This document shows positions 26,499 through 34,212 of a DNA stretch of 64,000 nt, in pieces; the stretch's first letter is position 1, and every line of letters starts with the position of its first letter. This DNA comes from Kluyvera ascorbata_C (GTDB lineage Bacteria; Pseudomonadota; Gammaproteobacteria; Enterobacterales; Enterobacteriaceae). The stretch is from contig NZ_JBIQOI010000001.1 of the NCBI RefSeq assembly GCF_044197065.1, positions 744,001 to 808,000 on the forward strand. Reading direction: 5' to 3'. The position numbers were made by a program, and so were the translations under genes. Below the pieces are notes generated by a model that ran no database searches, was not told the origin of the DNA, and was given only the letters and a program-made list of their open reading frames with translations.

Positions 26499-27872
26499 TT
26501 AGCTTTGTGCGCGCGGTTGCGTGACGCGTAGCCCGCTGAACAGCGTGGCGACGACGGCCAGCGTACCGGCCAACAGCAGTGATACGTGAGTACCACCGTT
26601 GCCAAAGGTATTAAACATCAGGGCGACAAGCGCTGCACCGGTGCTTTGTCCCAGCAATCGTGCGGTACCGAGCATGCCGCTGGCGCCGCCGCTGCGGTTA
26701 CGCGGTGCGGAAGCAATAATGGTGTGGTTGTTCGGTGACTGGAAGAGGCCAAAGCCTGCGCCGCACAACAGCATACGCCAGATAATATCGATATCGCTCG
26801 GTGACGATGGCAACAGCGCCAGCCCAAACAAACCGCAGGCCATAATGGCCATGCCGAGCGCCCCCAACAGACCTGCATGAACGCGCTCGATAAGATATCC
26901 CGCCAGCGGGGCCATCACCATGGTTGCCAGCGGCCACGGCGTCAGCAGCAATCCTGTCTCGACCTCGGTACGTCCGACAACCGACTGTAGGAAGAACGGC
27001 AGCGACACCATTGCCAGCATTTGCGCGCAGAAAGAGCAGATAGAGGTGCAAATGGAGAGTGAGAATAGCGGAATACGCAGCAGGTCGACCGGCAATAACG
27101 GTACCGGAAGATGTAGCTGGCGACGGACGAAGAAGAAGCCAATCACCAGCAGCGCAACGATTTCCAGCCCCACTACTTTGATGGACTGTCCTTGGGCAAA
27201 CCCACTTAGTGCCGTGATAAGCAAACCAAAAGTGAGCGCATTCATCACCGCGCTCGGTAGGTCGAAGCGTTGCGACTGGCTGCGGGTACCGTTCGATGGC
27301 AGGAAGCGGACGGCCAGTAACCAGGCAATAATCCCCAGCGGAACGTTAATAAAGAAAAGCCACTGCCAGCTGGCGAGTGAAAGGATCGCCGCGGCGATAG
27401 TCGGGCCTGCGGCCGAAGAGACCGCGACTACGAAGGAGTTTATTCCCATCCCACGACCTAACTGCCGCTGCGGATAAATCAGGCGAATGAGTGCCGTGTT
27501 GACGCTCATGAGCGCGGCACCGCCGAAGCCTTGCAGAATACGCGCTAACGTCAGCATTTCCAGGGAGTTGGAGAACGCGCAAAACAGCGAAGCCAGCGTG
27601 AAGACCACCAGACCTGCTTTATAAATGCGGTGGTAACCAATCATGTCGCCGAGGAAGGAGAGGGAGAGCAGGGAGATAACAATTGCTATCTGGTAGGCGT
27701 TGACTATCCAGATGGATGCTGCAGGTGAGGCATTTAGATCTGTCGCTATAGTGGGTAGCGCGACGTTAGCAATAGCCCCGTCCAATACTGCCATTGTGAT
27801 ACCGATAACAATGGTAAGAATGGCCCCGTAACGTTGAGGGGTTGGAAGGCCATCAATCAGGTTTCGAGTCAT
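26499..27872 (-). CDS. yebQ: MFS drug-efflux-type transporter YebQ
   Basis: A 457-residue inner-membrane transporter of the DHA2 (14-helix) major facilitator family. Motif C-like and motif D segments are visible: LDGAIANVALPTIATDL in helix 1, FLGDMIGYHRIYKAGLVVF for motif A and RLIYPQRQLGRGMGIN. Length and sequence match E. coli YebQ. The substrate is unknown. It is divergent from kdgR, as in E. coli, so KdgR could influence it. Confidence 0.93.
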   Translation of the reverse strand: MTRNLIDGLPTPQRYGAILTIVIGITMAVLDGAIANVALPTIATDLNASPAASIWIVNAYQIAIVISLLSLSFLGDMIGYHRIYKAGLVVFTLASLFCAFSNSLEMLTLARILQGFGGAALMSVNTALIRLIYPQRQLGRGMGINSFVVAVSSAAGPTIAAAILSLASWQWLFFINVPLGIIAWLLAVRFLPSNGTRSQSQRFDLPSAVMNALTFGLLITALSGFAQGQSIKVVGLEIVALLVIGFFFVRRQLHLPVPLLPVDLLRIPLFSLSICTSICSFCAQMLAMVSLPFFLQSVVGRTEVETGLLLTPWPLATMVMAPLAGYLIERVHAGLLGALGMAIMACGLFGLALLPSSPSDIDIIWRMLLCGAGFGLFQSPNNHTIIASAPRNRSGGASGMLGTARLLGQSTGAALVALMFNTFGNGGTHVSLLLAGTLAVVATLFSGLRVTQPRAQS

Positions 27873-28001
27873 GTTAGAAACTTGTTTTCGTGTAAATTAT
27901 TATCCAGAGAATGATTCTAGCATCGATTATTCATTTGAATGTCGTAGATTTGTAACCAGGTCACAGAAGTTTCATTGCTACGGAGGCATTGCGAAATTAT
28001 A

Positions 28002-28025
28002 ATAAAAACCGGTTCTAATTTTTAT
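28002..28025. promoter_or_regulatory. Inverted repeat in the yebQ-kdgR intergenic region
   Basis: ATAAAAA and TTTTTAT form 7-bp arms around a ten-base centre, about 25 bp before the kdgR start. It may be an operator serving one or both divergent genes, possibly for KdgR itself. It does not match a KdgR box closely enough for a firm call. Confidence 0.3.
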
Positions 28026-28049
28026 AAAACAGTTGCGATGAGGTGATAA

Positions 28050-28841
28050 ATGTCAGCAACGGATTTGGACAAACAACCAGATTCTGTCTCTTCGGTACTC
28101 AAGGTATTTGGTATCCTGCAGGCACTTGGCGAAGAACGCGAAATTGGTATTACTGAGCTGTCGCAACGTGTCATGATGTCGAAAAGCACCGTCTATCGCT
28201 TTTTGCAAACCATGAAATCATTGGGATACGTTGCCCAGGAAGGGGAATCCGAAAAGTATTCACTCACGCTGAAGCTGTTTGAGCTAGGTGCGCGTGCCCT
28301 GCAAAACGTCGATTTGATTCGCAGTGCGGATATCCAGATGCGTGAGCTCTCTCGTCTGACGAAAGAGACCATTCACCTGGGCGCCCTGGATGAAGACAGC
28401 ATTGTCTACATTCATAAAATCGACTCCATGTACAACCTGCGTATGTATTCTCGCGTGGGTCGCCGTAACCCACTGTACAGCACCGCGATTGGTAAAGTAC
28501 TGCTGGCATGGCGTGATACGGCTGAGGTTCGTCAGATCCTCGAAGGCGTTGAGTATAAATGCAGCACCGAACGCACCATCGCTAATACCGATGAACTGAT
28601 TACCGTTCTGGAGCAGGTACGTAAACAGGGCTGGGGTGAAGATAACGAAGAACAGGAAGAAGGGCTGCGCTGTATCGGCGTACCGGTATTCGACCGTTTC
28701 GGTGTGGTGATCGCCGGGTTGAGTATTTCTTTCCCAACGCTGCGTTTCTCTGAAGAACGCCTGCATGAGTATGTGGCGATGCTGCATACCGCAGCGCGTA
28801 AAATTTCAGAGCAGATGGGATACAACGACTACCCGTTCTGA
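28050..28841 (+). CDS. kdgR: IclR-family repressor KdgR
   Basis: A 263-residue regulator, the E. coli length. The N-terminal winged helix (about 14-75: VLKVFGILQALGEEREIGIT, SKSTVYRFLQTMKSLGYV) is followed by the IclR effector domain (about 90-260). KdgR represses genes for pectin and hexuronate breakdown and binds 2-keto-3-deoxygluconate. eda, at the start of this window, acts downstream in the same pathway. GAGGTGATAA precedes the ATG. A strong terminator follows. Confidence 0.96.
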   Translation: MSATDLDKQPDSVSSVLKVFGILQALGEEREIGITELSQRVMMSKSTVYRFLQTMKSLGYVAQEGESEKYSLTLKLFELGARALQNVDLIRSADIQMRELSRLTKETIHLGALDEDSIVYIHKIDSMYNLRMYSRVGRRNPLYSTAIGKVLLAWRDTAEVRQILEGVEYKCSTERTIANTDELITVLEQVRKQGWGEDNEEQEEGLRCIGVPVFDRFGVVIAGLSISFPTLRFSEERLHEYVAMLHTAARKISEQMGYNDYPF

Positions 28842-28853
28842 GTCAGCGATAAG

Positions 28854-28883
28854 AAAGCCCGGCGTTGAACCGGGCTTTTTTTT
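28854..28883 (+). terminator. Terminator after kdgR
   Basis: AAAGCCCGG, a short loop and CCGGGCTTT followed by further T. It ends kdgR before the convergent yobH. Confidence 0.85.
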
Positions 28884-28891
28884 ATTTATTT

Positions 28892-29131
28892 TTAGCCGTT
28901 ATCGACCACGCTTGTACTTTTTCTCAGCAGCGGGCAGCTCGAACGACCGACCACACCATTGTCACCGTGCAGATAAAATGCGGTGCTATAACCTTGGGCT
29001 GTCAGATACTTACACTGTAGGCCCAGGCCGCCAGCCGTTTTCTGGCTTCCCACCAGTACGCCGTAACCGCTCAGGAGCACCCCGATCGATACGATAACCA
29101 GAAAAACGATAGTTCTGATAAACAGGCGCAT
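28892..29131 (-). CDS. yobH: Small membrane-anchored protein YobH
   Basis: A 79-residue protein with one N-terminal hydrophobic helix (TIVFLVIVSIGVLLSGYGVL) and a small extracytoplasmic domain with two cysteines (LQCKYLTA and SSCPLLRKS). It ends VVDNG like E. coli YobH. It sits between kdgR and mgrB, as in E. coli. Function unknown. Confidence 0.92.
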   Translation of the reverse strand: MRLFIRTIVFLVIVSIGVLLSGYGVLVGSQKTAGGLGLQCKYLTAQGYSTAFYLHGDNGVVGRSSCPLLRKSTSVVDNG

Positions 29132-29228
29132 AAGAATTCCTCTTCTATTATTTCTTTCATGAATACTACGTTACTGCGATAACGGATTGACACAAGTCTA
29201 TGATTCCTAAAAGCGCGAGATGCCGTTA

Positions 29229-29245
29229 CAGTTAGCCGCGGTTTA
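29229..29245 (+). promoter_or_regulatory. Putative PhoP box upstream of mgrB
   Basis: A GGTTTA hexamer at 29240-29245 with a weaker copy (CAGTTA) 11 bp upstream resembles the direct-repeat PhoP box. A -10-like TGCTAAC follows about 11 bp downstream, the distance usual for PhoP-activated promoters. mgrB is PhoP-activated in E. coli. The first half-site is poor. Confidence 0.5.
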
Positions 29246-29299
29246 AGGTTAGCATGCTAACTTGGTTGCATCTGAATAAGAATTCATGCGGAGAGTGGA

Positions 29300-29443
29300 G
29301 TGAAAAAGTTTCGGTGGGTATTACTAATACTCGTGATTGCCGCCTGCCTGCTGCTCTGGACACAGATGATCAACGTAATGTGCGATCAGGATGTTCAGTT
29401 TTTCAGCGGCATTTGCAGCATTAACCGGTTTATACCCTGGTAA
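29300..29443 (+). CDS. mgrB: PhoQ-inhibiting small membrane protein MgrB
   Basis: A 47-residue bitopic inner-membrane protein: a short cytoplasmic KKFRW start, one transmembrane helix (VLLILVIAACLLLWTQMI) and a periplasmic tail with conserved cysteines in VMCDQDVQFFSGICSINRF, ending in PW. MgrB binds the sensor kinase PhoQ and dampens it in negative feedback. Its loss causes polymyxin resistance in Klebsiella and relatives; here the frame is intact. It uses a GTG start preceded by GGAG. Too short for ordinary gene finders but unmistakable. Confidence 0.96.
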   Translation: MKKFRWVLLILVIAACLLLWTQMINVMCDQDVQFFSGICSINRFIPW

Positions 29444-29516
29444 AACATTTTTACCGTCTATGATTTCCTTCCGCAATGTGAGTGGTAGAATAGATCGTTC
29501 CTTTTGAGGTGGTAAA

Positions 29517-29810
29517 ATGAGTGATCTTGTAAGTTCTGGGGCATTAAATCTGGTATCTCTGGCATTTTCCTTCCTGCTGCTGTTAGTCGGTTTGGTGTTG
29601 TGGTTCTTTGTGAATCGCACCAGTTCCCGCGCTAACGAGCAAATTGAACTCCTTGAATCGCTGCTCGATCAGCAAAAGCGCCAGAATGCGCTGCTGCGTC
29701 GTCTATGCGAAGCCAATGAGCCGGAAGTAAAGGAAGAAGAGGCACCAAAGGCAGAAGAAGTTGAAGACGAAAACAAAGATGATTTTATCCGCCTGGTGGC
29801 GGAGCGATAG
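29517..29810 (+). CDS. yebO: Small membrane protein YebO
   Basis: A 97-residue protein with one N-terminal transmembrane helix (about 15-37, SLAFSFLLLLVGLVLWFFVN). A predicted coiled coil follows (NEQIELLESLLDQQKRQNAL) and an acidic C-terminal tail ends IIRLVAER-like (FIRLVAER). It matches E. coli YebO in sequence and position. GAGGTGG precedes the ATG. Function unknown. Confidence 0.92.
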   Translation: MSDLVSSGALNLVSLAFSFLLLLVGLVLWFFVNRTSSRANEQIELLESLLDQQKRQNALLRRLCEANEPEVKEEEAPKAEEVEDENKDDFIRLVAER

Positions 29811-30568
29811 CATTTTTGTCAGTCAGCGCCGGGCAGCCTGATTCAGGCTGCCGGACACCGTTCGATGCACCCTCCTGGTGCGCGCTATTTCCGCTCTCCT
29901 TGCTCTCAGCCGTTACGTCACATGTCACGCTTATAGCGCAATCGACAAAGGATATATTCTCTCCCGTCAGACGGCCTAATCTATAACGTTATGTTATTGT
30001 TGCCTATAAATCATTCAATGATTCTATTCATCACGCATTGCTATTATTGTTCGTATTAACCCTGTACGAAGTGGTTAATTAATCACCCGACGGGTTAAGC
30101 ATAATCTGCGGCATAATAGCGAAACGTTTTTATTGCTTTGTAATGAAGCAATGTCACGAAACTTTCATTATTTTGGTGCAATATAAGATGTGATTGTGAG
30201 TTGTATGCTCATCGTTTGGTCGACGGGTTCGAACAGGGCACTTATAACTGACGGGCTAATCGGCATGCGAAAATGTTATAGCGAAAATAATCTAACGATA
30301 TAAAAAATTTTTGAGGCGATAAGGTTAATCTGGACGCTGAAAAAAAGTTGGTCTATGTTAAAAATGTCTTACGTTACCGTAAGCTAGGTCACATTTCAGA
30401 TCGGCTAACATTCATTGAACATTGCGTTTCGTTGTAGGGAAATGCGCCTCGAGACAACGGAATTGTTGGGATTTGTGCGGCTGATCGAGACACCTTTAAA
30501 AATGGCTTGCCATTATTAACGTTGTATGTGATAACACGTTTTGGGTTAAACGAGGTACAGTTCTGTTT
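29811..30568. other. Long intergenic region between yebO and yobF
   Basis: This 758-bp stretch has no convincing gene over 40 codons. A GC-rich hairpin lies at 29829-29854 (GGCAGCCTG pairing with CAGGCTGCC), probably the 3' end of the yebO transcript; no T-run follows. The rest is AT-rich and would contain the yobF-cspC promoters and a long leader. Confidence 0.6.
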
Positions 30569-30739
30569 ATGTATGGCATTATCAGTAAAGAAGTTCTGAG
30601 TAAACACGTTGACGTTGAATACCGCTTCTCTGCCGAACCTTATATTAGTGCCGCATGCAGTCATGTCTCAGTTTTATCTATGAAAACGCCTGCGGGCGCA
30701 GAAAACACTCTAAGGAATTTTGCAAATGGCAAAGATTAA
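30569..30739 (+). CDS. yobF: Small protein YobF, extended and overlapping cspC
   Basis: A 56-residue protein beginning [20 protein letters not shown] and continuing [18 protein letters not shown], clearly YobF. YobF is a stress-induced small protein encoded upstream of cspC in E. coli. As I recall the E. coli protein, it has 47 residues and stops just before the cspC ribosome site. Here the segment after VLSM reads [18 protein letters not shown] and stops 14 bases inside cspC. One extra base after the conserved part would explain this. The frame through cspC's ribosome site would couple the two genes. Confidence 0.8.
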
Positions 30740-30935
30740 AGGTCAAGTTAAGTGGTTCAACGAGTCTAAAGGTTTTGGTTTCATTACTCCTGCTGACGGC
30801 AGCAAAGATGTATTCGTACATTTCTCTGCAATCCAGGGTAACGGCTTCAAAACTCTGGCTGAAGGTCAGAACGTTGAGTTCGAAATTCAGGACGGCCAGA
30901 AAGGCCCAGCGGCTGTTAACGTAACCGCTATCTGA
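30726..30935 (+). CDS. cspC: Cold-shock-family RNA chaperone CspC
   Basis: A 69-residue single cold-shock domain with RNP1 (KGFGFITP) and RNP2 (VFVHFSAI), ending VNVTAI. CspC is constitutive in E. coli, binds RNA and supports rpoS mRNA stability and antitermination. AAGGA lies 9 bases before the ATG. yobF overlaps the first 14 bases. Confidence 0.97.
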
Positions 30936-30982
30936 TTCGACAGTCACTGATCTTGCGGCGCGTTAGCGCAACATCATCAGAC

Positions 30983-31017
30983 ATAAAGCCTCGCTAATGC
31001 GGGGCTTTATCATTTTA
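30983..31017 (+). terminator. Terminator after cspC
   Basis: ATAAAGCC(T)CGC and GCGGGGCTTTAT form a long stem with a four-base loop, followed by CATTTTAT. It ends the yobF-cspC transcript. Confidence 0.8.
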
Positions 31018-31092
31018 TGTCCCTCGCTTCACCTTTCTCCTACGCCTGAATAGCGGTACACTTTCGCCCTTTGAAATAGAGCCGGAGTTGCT

Positions 31093-31890
31093 ATGTCCTA
31101 CAGTTGTCCGCTTTGCCATGCGCCGTTAGCCCGCAGCGGCAATAGTTATCTTTGCCCGCAGCGTCATCAGTTCGATCGGGCGAAAGAGGGATACGTTAAC
31201 CTCCTGCCAGTACAGCATAAACGCTCCCGCGATCCTGGCGATAGCGCCGAGATGATGCAGGCGCGCCGCGCCTTCCTCGATGCCGGGCACTATCAGCCGC
31301 TTCGCGATGCCATCAGCGCTAAATTGCACGCGATTAAACCTGAACACCTGCTGGATATTGGCTGTGGGGAAGGGTACTACACCCACGCGTTTGCTGATGT
31401 TGCGCAGGTAACCTGGGGACTGGACGTGTCGAAAACCGCGATTCGTTACGGGGCGAAGCGCTATCCACAGGTAGATTTCTGCGTGGCATCGAGTCAACGT
31501 CTCCCTTTTGCTGACAACAGCATGGATGCGGTGGTGCGTATTTATGCGCCTTGTAATCCGCAAGAGCTGAAGCGGGTGGTTAAAGCGGGCGGTTGGGTTA
31601 TCACCGTGACGCCGGGACCTCGGCATCTGGTTGAGCTGAAAGGGCTGATTTATAGTGAAGTACAGCTTCACGCGCCGCATTCAGAAGTGCTGGATGGTTT
31701 TACCTTGCAAAGCCACGATGCGCTGGCTTATCCAATGCAACTGACCGGTCAGGAAGCGGTGACGCTTTTACAGATGACGCCGTTTGCATGGCGGGCGAAG
31801 CCGGAAGTGTGGGAGAGGTTAGCGGAGCAGACACAGTTTGCTTGCCAGACGGATTTCGCGATTCACGCCTGGCAAAGAGAGGCGGATTAA
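31093..31890 (+). CDS. rlmA: 23S rRNA m1G745 methyltransferase
   Basis: A 265-residue Rossmann-fold methyltransferase with an N-terminal zinc finger (Cys5, Cys8, Cys21, His25 in SCPLCHAPLARSGNSYLCPQ and RHQF). The SAM loop is LLDIGCGEGYYTH and the acidic end of strand 2 is GLDVSK. It methylates G745 of 23S rRNA. The DPGDSAEMMQARRAFLDAGH segment is family-specific. It overlaps the convergent mntP by 4 bp. Confidence 0.96.
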   Translation: MSYSCPLCHAPLARSGNSYLCPQRHQFDRAKEGYVNLLPVQHKRSRDPGDSAEMMQARRAFLDAGHYQPLRDAISAKLHAIKPEHLLDIGCGEGYYTHAFADVAQVTWGLDVSKTAIRYGAKRYPQVDFCVASSQRLPFADNSMDAVVRIYAPCNPQELKRVVKAGGWVITVTPGPRHLVELKGLIYSEVQLHAPHSEVLDGFTLQSHDALAYPMQLTGQEAVTLLQMTPFAWRAKPEVWERLAEQTQFACQTDFAIHAWQREAD

Positions 31891-32456
31891 CCCATATAGT
31901 GGGCGTAGAGAATCTGCGCACCGATAGCAATCAATACAATCCCGCCCAAAATTTCGGCCCGCTTGCCAAGCAGTGGGCCGATAAAGCGACCCACCATCAT
32001 GCCTAAGGTGGACATCAAGAAGGTCGCGCAGCCGATGGCAAACGCAGTAGCGAGAATATTGACCTGCAGGAATGCCAGACCTACGCCGACGGCCATCGCA
32101 TCCAGGCTGGTGGCGATGGCGGTGGTGACCAACAACCAGAAGCCATGACGACGTGGCGTTTCTGCTTCATCGGCATCATCTCCACCGCGGAAACCTTCCA
32201 GTACCATACGGCCACCGAGGAATACCAGTAAAATGAAAGCGACCCAATGGCTCCACTCCATGACGAACTGACTGGCGAGCATGCCAAGACCCCAGCCGAT
32301 AAGCGGTGTCAGCATTTCAATGACGCCAAAAATAAGGCCAGTACGCAGGGCTTCGGAGAATTTTGGTTTGTGCAGCGTGGCGCCTTTACCAATTGATGCA
32401 GCGAACGCATCCATTGACATACCAAGGGCGAGAAGGATCGTGGCGGTTAAGTTCAT
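31887..32456 (-). CDS. mntP: Manganese efflux pump MntP
   Basis: A 189-residue inner-membrane exporter with six helices in two inverted repeats. Conserved Asp residues in helices 1 and 4 (SMDAFAASIGKGA and TSLDAMAVGVGLAF) are needed for Mn(II) export. In E. coli MntP is induced by manganese through MntR and a yybP-ykoY riboswitch. A riboswitch-like leader, two MntR-type palindromes and a Fur-like box lie upstream here. Confidence 0.97.
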   Translation of the reverse strand: MNLTATILLALGMSMDAFAASIGKGATLHKPKFSEALRTGLIFGVIEMLTPLIGWGLGMLASQFVMEWSHWVAFILLVFLGGRMVLEGFRGGDDADEAETPRRHGFWLLVTTAIATSLDAMAVGVGLAFLQVNILATAFAIGCATFLMSTLGMMVGRFIGPLLGKRAEILGGIVLIAIGAQILYAHYMG

Positions 32457-32527
32457 GCGAAGGTCCAGACCGGGAAGTTTCCATACGACACATTCCTGCC
32501 CCCAGTAATCAGCAGTAAATGCGTCTA

Positions 32528-32640
32528 TGGTCTCGCTTGACTACGATGTAATCCGTACGCACCACGTTTTTCAACGAGTATGTTGACACGTACATTTCCA
32601 TTTAATGGAAATTAGCTACTCCCCAACGACGGGCGCAACC
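32528..32640 (-). promoter_or_regulatory. yybP-ykoY manganese riboswitch in the mntP leader
   Basis: The minus strand carries the elements of the E. coli mntP aptamer in order: GGGGAGTAGC (about 32614-32623), a short stem (ATTTCC/GGAAAT), ACATACTCG, then GTGCGTACGGATTACAT and GCGAGACC at 32529-32536. GGGGAGTAGC and the ATACTC/TACGG loops are the hallmarks of the Mn(II)-sensing motif. The aptamer ends about 70 nt before the mntP start, leaving room for an expression platform. The boundaries are approximate. Confidence 0.88.
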
Positions 32641-32693
32641 TTAACATATTTTTAGAATATAAAACAACACTGGGCTTGCTTATTTCATTGTTT

Positions 32694-32712
32694 AATGATA
32701 ACGATTTTCATT
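32694..32712. promoter_or_regulatory. Fur-like box upstream of mntP
   Basis: AATGATAACGATTTTCATT fits the 19-bp Fur palindrome, with arms matching at 7 of 9 positions. It lies about 55 bp upstream of the aptamer, where the mntP promoter should be. Fur input on mntP is plausible but inferred. Confidence 0.6.
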
Positions 32713-32766
32713 TAGATTTGTTGCGTAATCAGGAGGTTAACAAATATAGGGATATTTCGCGGAATA

Positions 32767-32786
32767 AACATAGCCAACGCTATAAT
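32767..32786. promoter_or_regulatory. MntR-type operator, copy 1
   Basis: AACATAGC-CAAC-GCTATAAT is close to the E. coli mntH MntR box AACATAGCAAAGGCTATGTT: one half matches exactly, the other at 6 of 8. It lies in the mntP-yobD intergenic region, about 310 bp from the mntP start. Confidence 0.65.
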
Positions 32787-32809
32787 TGATCTGCTTGAAA
32801 ATAGCACAG

Positions 32810-32827
32810 ATATAGCGATGGCTATAT
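32810..32827. promoter_or_regulatory. MntR-type operator, copy 2
   Basis: ATATAGC-GATG-GCTATAT is a perfect palindrome with the same TAGC-N4-GCTA core as copy 1. Its centre is 42 bp from the centre of copy 1, four helical turns, so both sites face the same side of the DNA. It ends 6 bp before the yobD stop. Confidence 0.6.
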
Positions 32828-32833
32828 TATAAC

Positions 32834-33292
32834 TTATTGAGAATTAACAAGAAGTTTGTAAATCTTTTCCAGGTCATCAATATTCTTTACGCGAACAAGA
32901 AGACGGCGCTGTTCTAATTGCATCACCAGTACACCATCTTCCGATAAATTCATTTTTTGGATTCGACTGTATTTAATCCAGGCATTTGCAAAGAAGAAAC
33001 CTTCGGTTTTAAAGATAATTTTCGGGCTACGGATCCAGAACAGATAAAATCCAGTCAGCGCCAGTGCACATAATAACCATGTGGTGATTAATTCACCGTG
33101 GTTGTTCACATTGTTGTAAACCAGGATAACGATCAGTACGACGAAGATAACGCTGTCGACACGGCCAGCGCGCAGCAGTGGAACGGATAACAGAGTGGCG
33201 CCATGACGGCGGGGCATGATGAACTGGTCGTAGATGGCAAATGCCAGCATCGCAATAATAAAGAGAACCAGTACCAGATCCGTGATTGTCAT
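32834..33292 (-). CDS. yobD: Inner-membrane protein YobD (UPF0266)
   Basis: A 152-residue protein, the E. coli length, with three transmembrane helices (about 2-22, 45-65 and 67-85) and a cytoplasmic C-terminal domain (SEDGVLVMQLEQRRLLVRVK). Function unknown. The ATG at 33292 is the family start (MTITDLVLVLF); a longer open frame upstream crosses the manZ terminator. It is the next gene after manXYZ on the same strand, as in E. coli. Confidence 0.93.
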   Translation of the reverse strand: MTITDLVLVLFIIAMLAFAIYDQFIMPRRHGATLLSVPLLRAGRVDSVIFVVLIVILVYNNVNNHGELITTWLLCALALTGFYLFWIRSPKIIFKTEGFFFANAWIKYSRIQKMNLSEDGVLVMQLEQRRLLVRVKNIDDLEKIYKLLVNSQ

Positions 33293-33305
33293 TAAGCCTC
33301 CAGAT

Positions 33306-33332
33306 AAAAAAAACCGGGGGCAGGGCCCCCGG
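33306..33332 (-). terminator. Terminator after manZ
   Basis: CCGGGGGC and GCCCCCGG form a perfect 8-bp GC stem. On the minus strand a run of eight T follows. It ends manXYZ before yobD, so yobD probably has a separate promoter or depends on read-through. Confidence 0.9.
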
Positions 33333-33345
33333 CATACTACAGATA

Positions 33346-34200
33346 TTACAGACCCAGCAGGCCGACAGCGTAACCTGCGATACCAATGACGAAGAAGCCA
33401 ATGATGATCCACAGGGCGTTAACTTTCTTACGCAGCAGCCACATACATGCGAAGGTCAGCAGCAGCGGTACCAGGCCCGGCATCAGCTGGTCCAGGATGG
33501 TCTGCACGGTGGTAACACGAGTCTGACCATCCTGACCGGTGATGGTCGAAACCACCAACGGGATGTTCACGTGCGTCCACTTGTTAACCAATGCCCCCAT
33601 GACAAACAGGCCGAGGATAGATGCCCCCTCAGTCAGTTTCTGCAGGAAGCCGCCGCCCATATCCTTAACGATATCGATCCCTTTCTGGTAGCCGTAAGCC
33701 ACGCCGTAGTAACGGGTCAGCAGACGTACTGCGTTGAACAGGATGAAGAACAGCAGTGGCCCAAGCAGGCTGCCGCTCATCGCGATACCGGCACCCAGTG
33801 CTGCAAATACTGGACGTACGGTACCCCAGAAGATTGGGTCACCCACGCCTGCCAGCGGCCCCATCAGACCAACTTTGATACCGTTGATAGCACCATCGTC
33901 GATCTCTGCGCCGTTCGCGCGCTGCTCTTCCATCGCCAGCGTTACGCCGAGTACCGGCGCTGCTACGTATGGATGGGTGTTAAAGAATTCCAGGTGACGC
34001 TTGATGGCCTGTTTGCGCGCATCGTTGTTCTCTGGGTACAGACGACGAATCGCGGGAACCATAGAGAAGCAGAAGCCCAGCGCCTGCATACGTTCGAAGT
34101 TCCATGAACCCTGGAACAGGTTAGAACGAATGAACACGCCACGAATATCACTCGGTGTGAGTTTTTTCTCGGTGGTGGTAGTTTTAGTCATATCAACCAT
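33346..34200 (-). CDS. manZ: Mannose PTS component IID
   Basis: A 284-residue membrane subunit of the mannose-family phosphotransferase system. With ManY it forms the sugar channel for mannose, glucose and glucosamine. Typical segments are LFQGSWNFERMQALGFCFSM and GDPIFWGTVRPVFAALGAG. An upstream in-frame GTG exists at 34209. I chose the ATG at 34200 because AGGTGA lies at proper spacing before it. It is also a phage lambda entry factor in E. coli. Confidence 0.96.
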   Translation of the reverse strand: MVDMTKTTTTEKKLTPSDIRGVFIRSNLFQGSWNFERMQALGFCFSMVPAIRRLYPENNDARKQAIKRHLEFFNTHPYVAAPVLGVTLAMEEQRANGAEIDDGAINGIKVGLMGPLAGVGDPIFWGTVRPVFAALGAGIAMSGSLLGPLLFFILFNAVRLLTRYYGVAYGYQKGIDIVKDMGGGFLQKLTEGASILGLFVMGALVNKWTHVNIPLVVSTITGQDGQTRVTTVQTILDQLMPGLVPLLLTFACMWLLRKKVNALWIIIGFFVIGIAGYAVGLLGL

Positions 34201-34212
34201 TTCGCTCACCTG

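Noticed and set aside
33286..34107. Open frame of 273 codons on the plus strand, antisense to manZ
   Set aside because: Shadow of manZ with no domain and crossing the manZ terminator.
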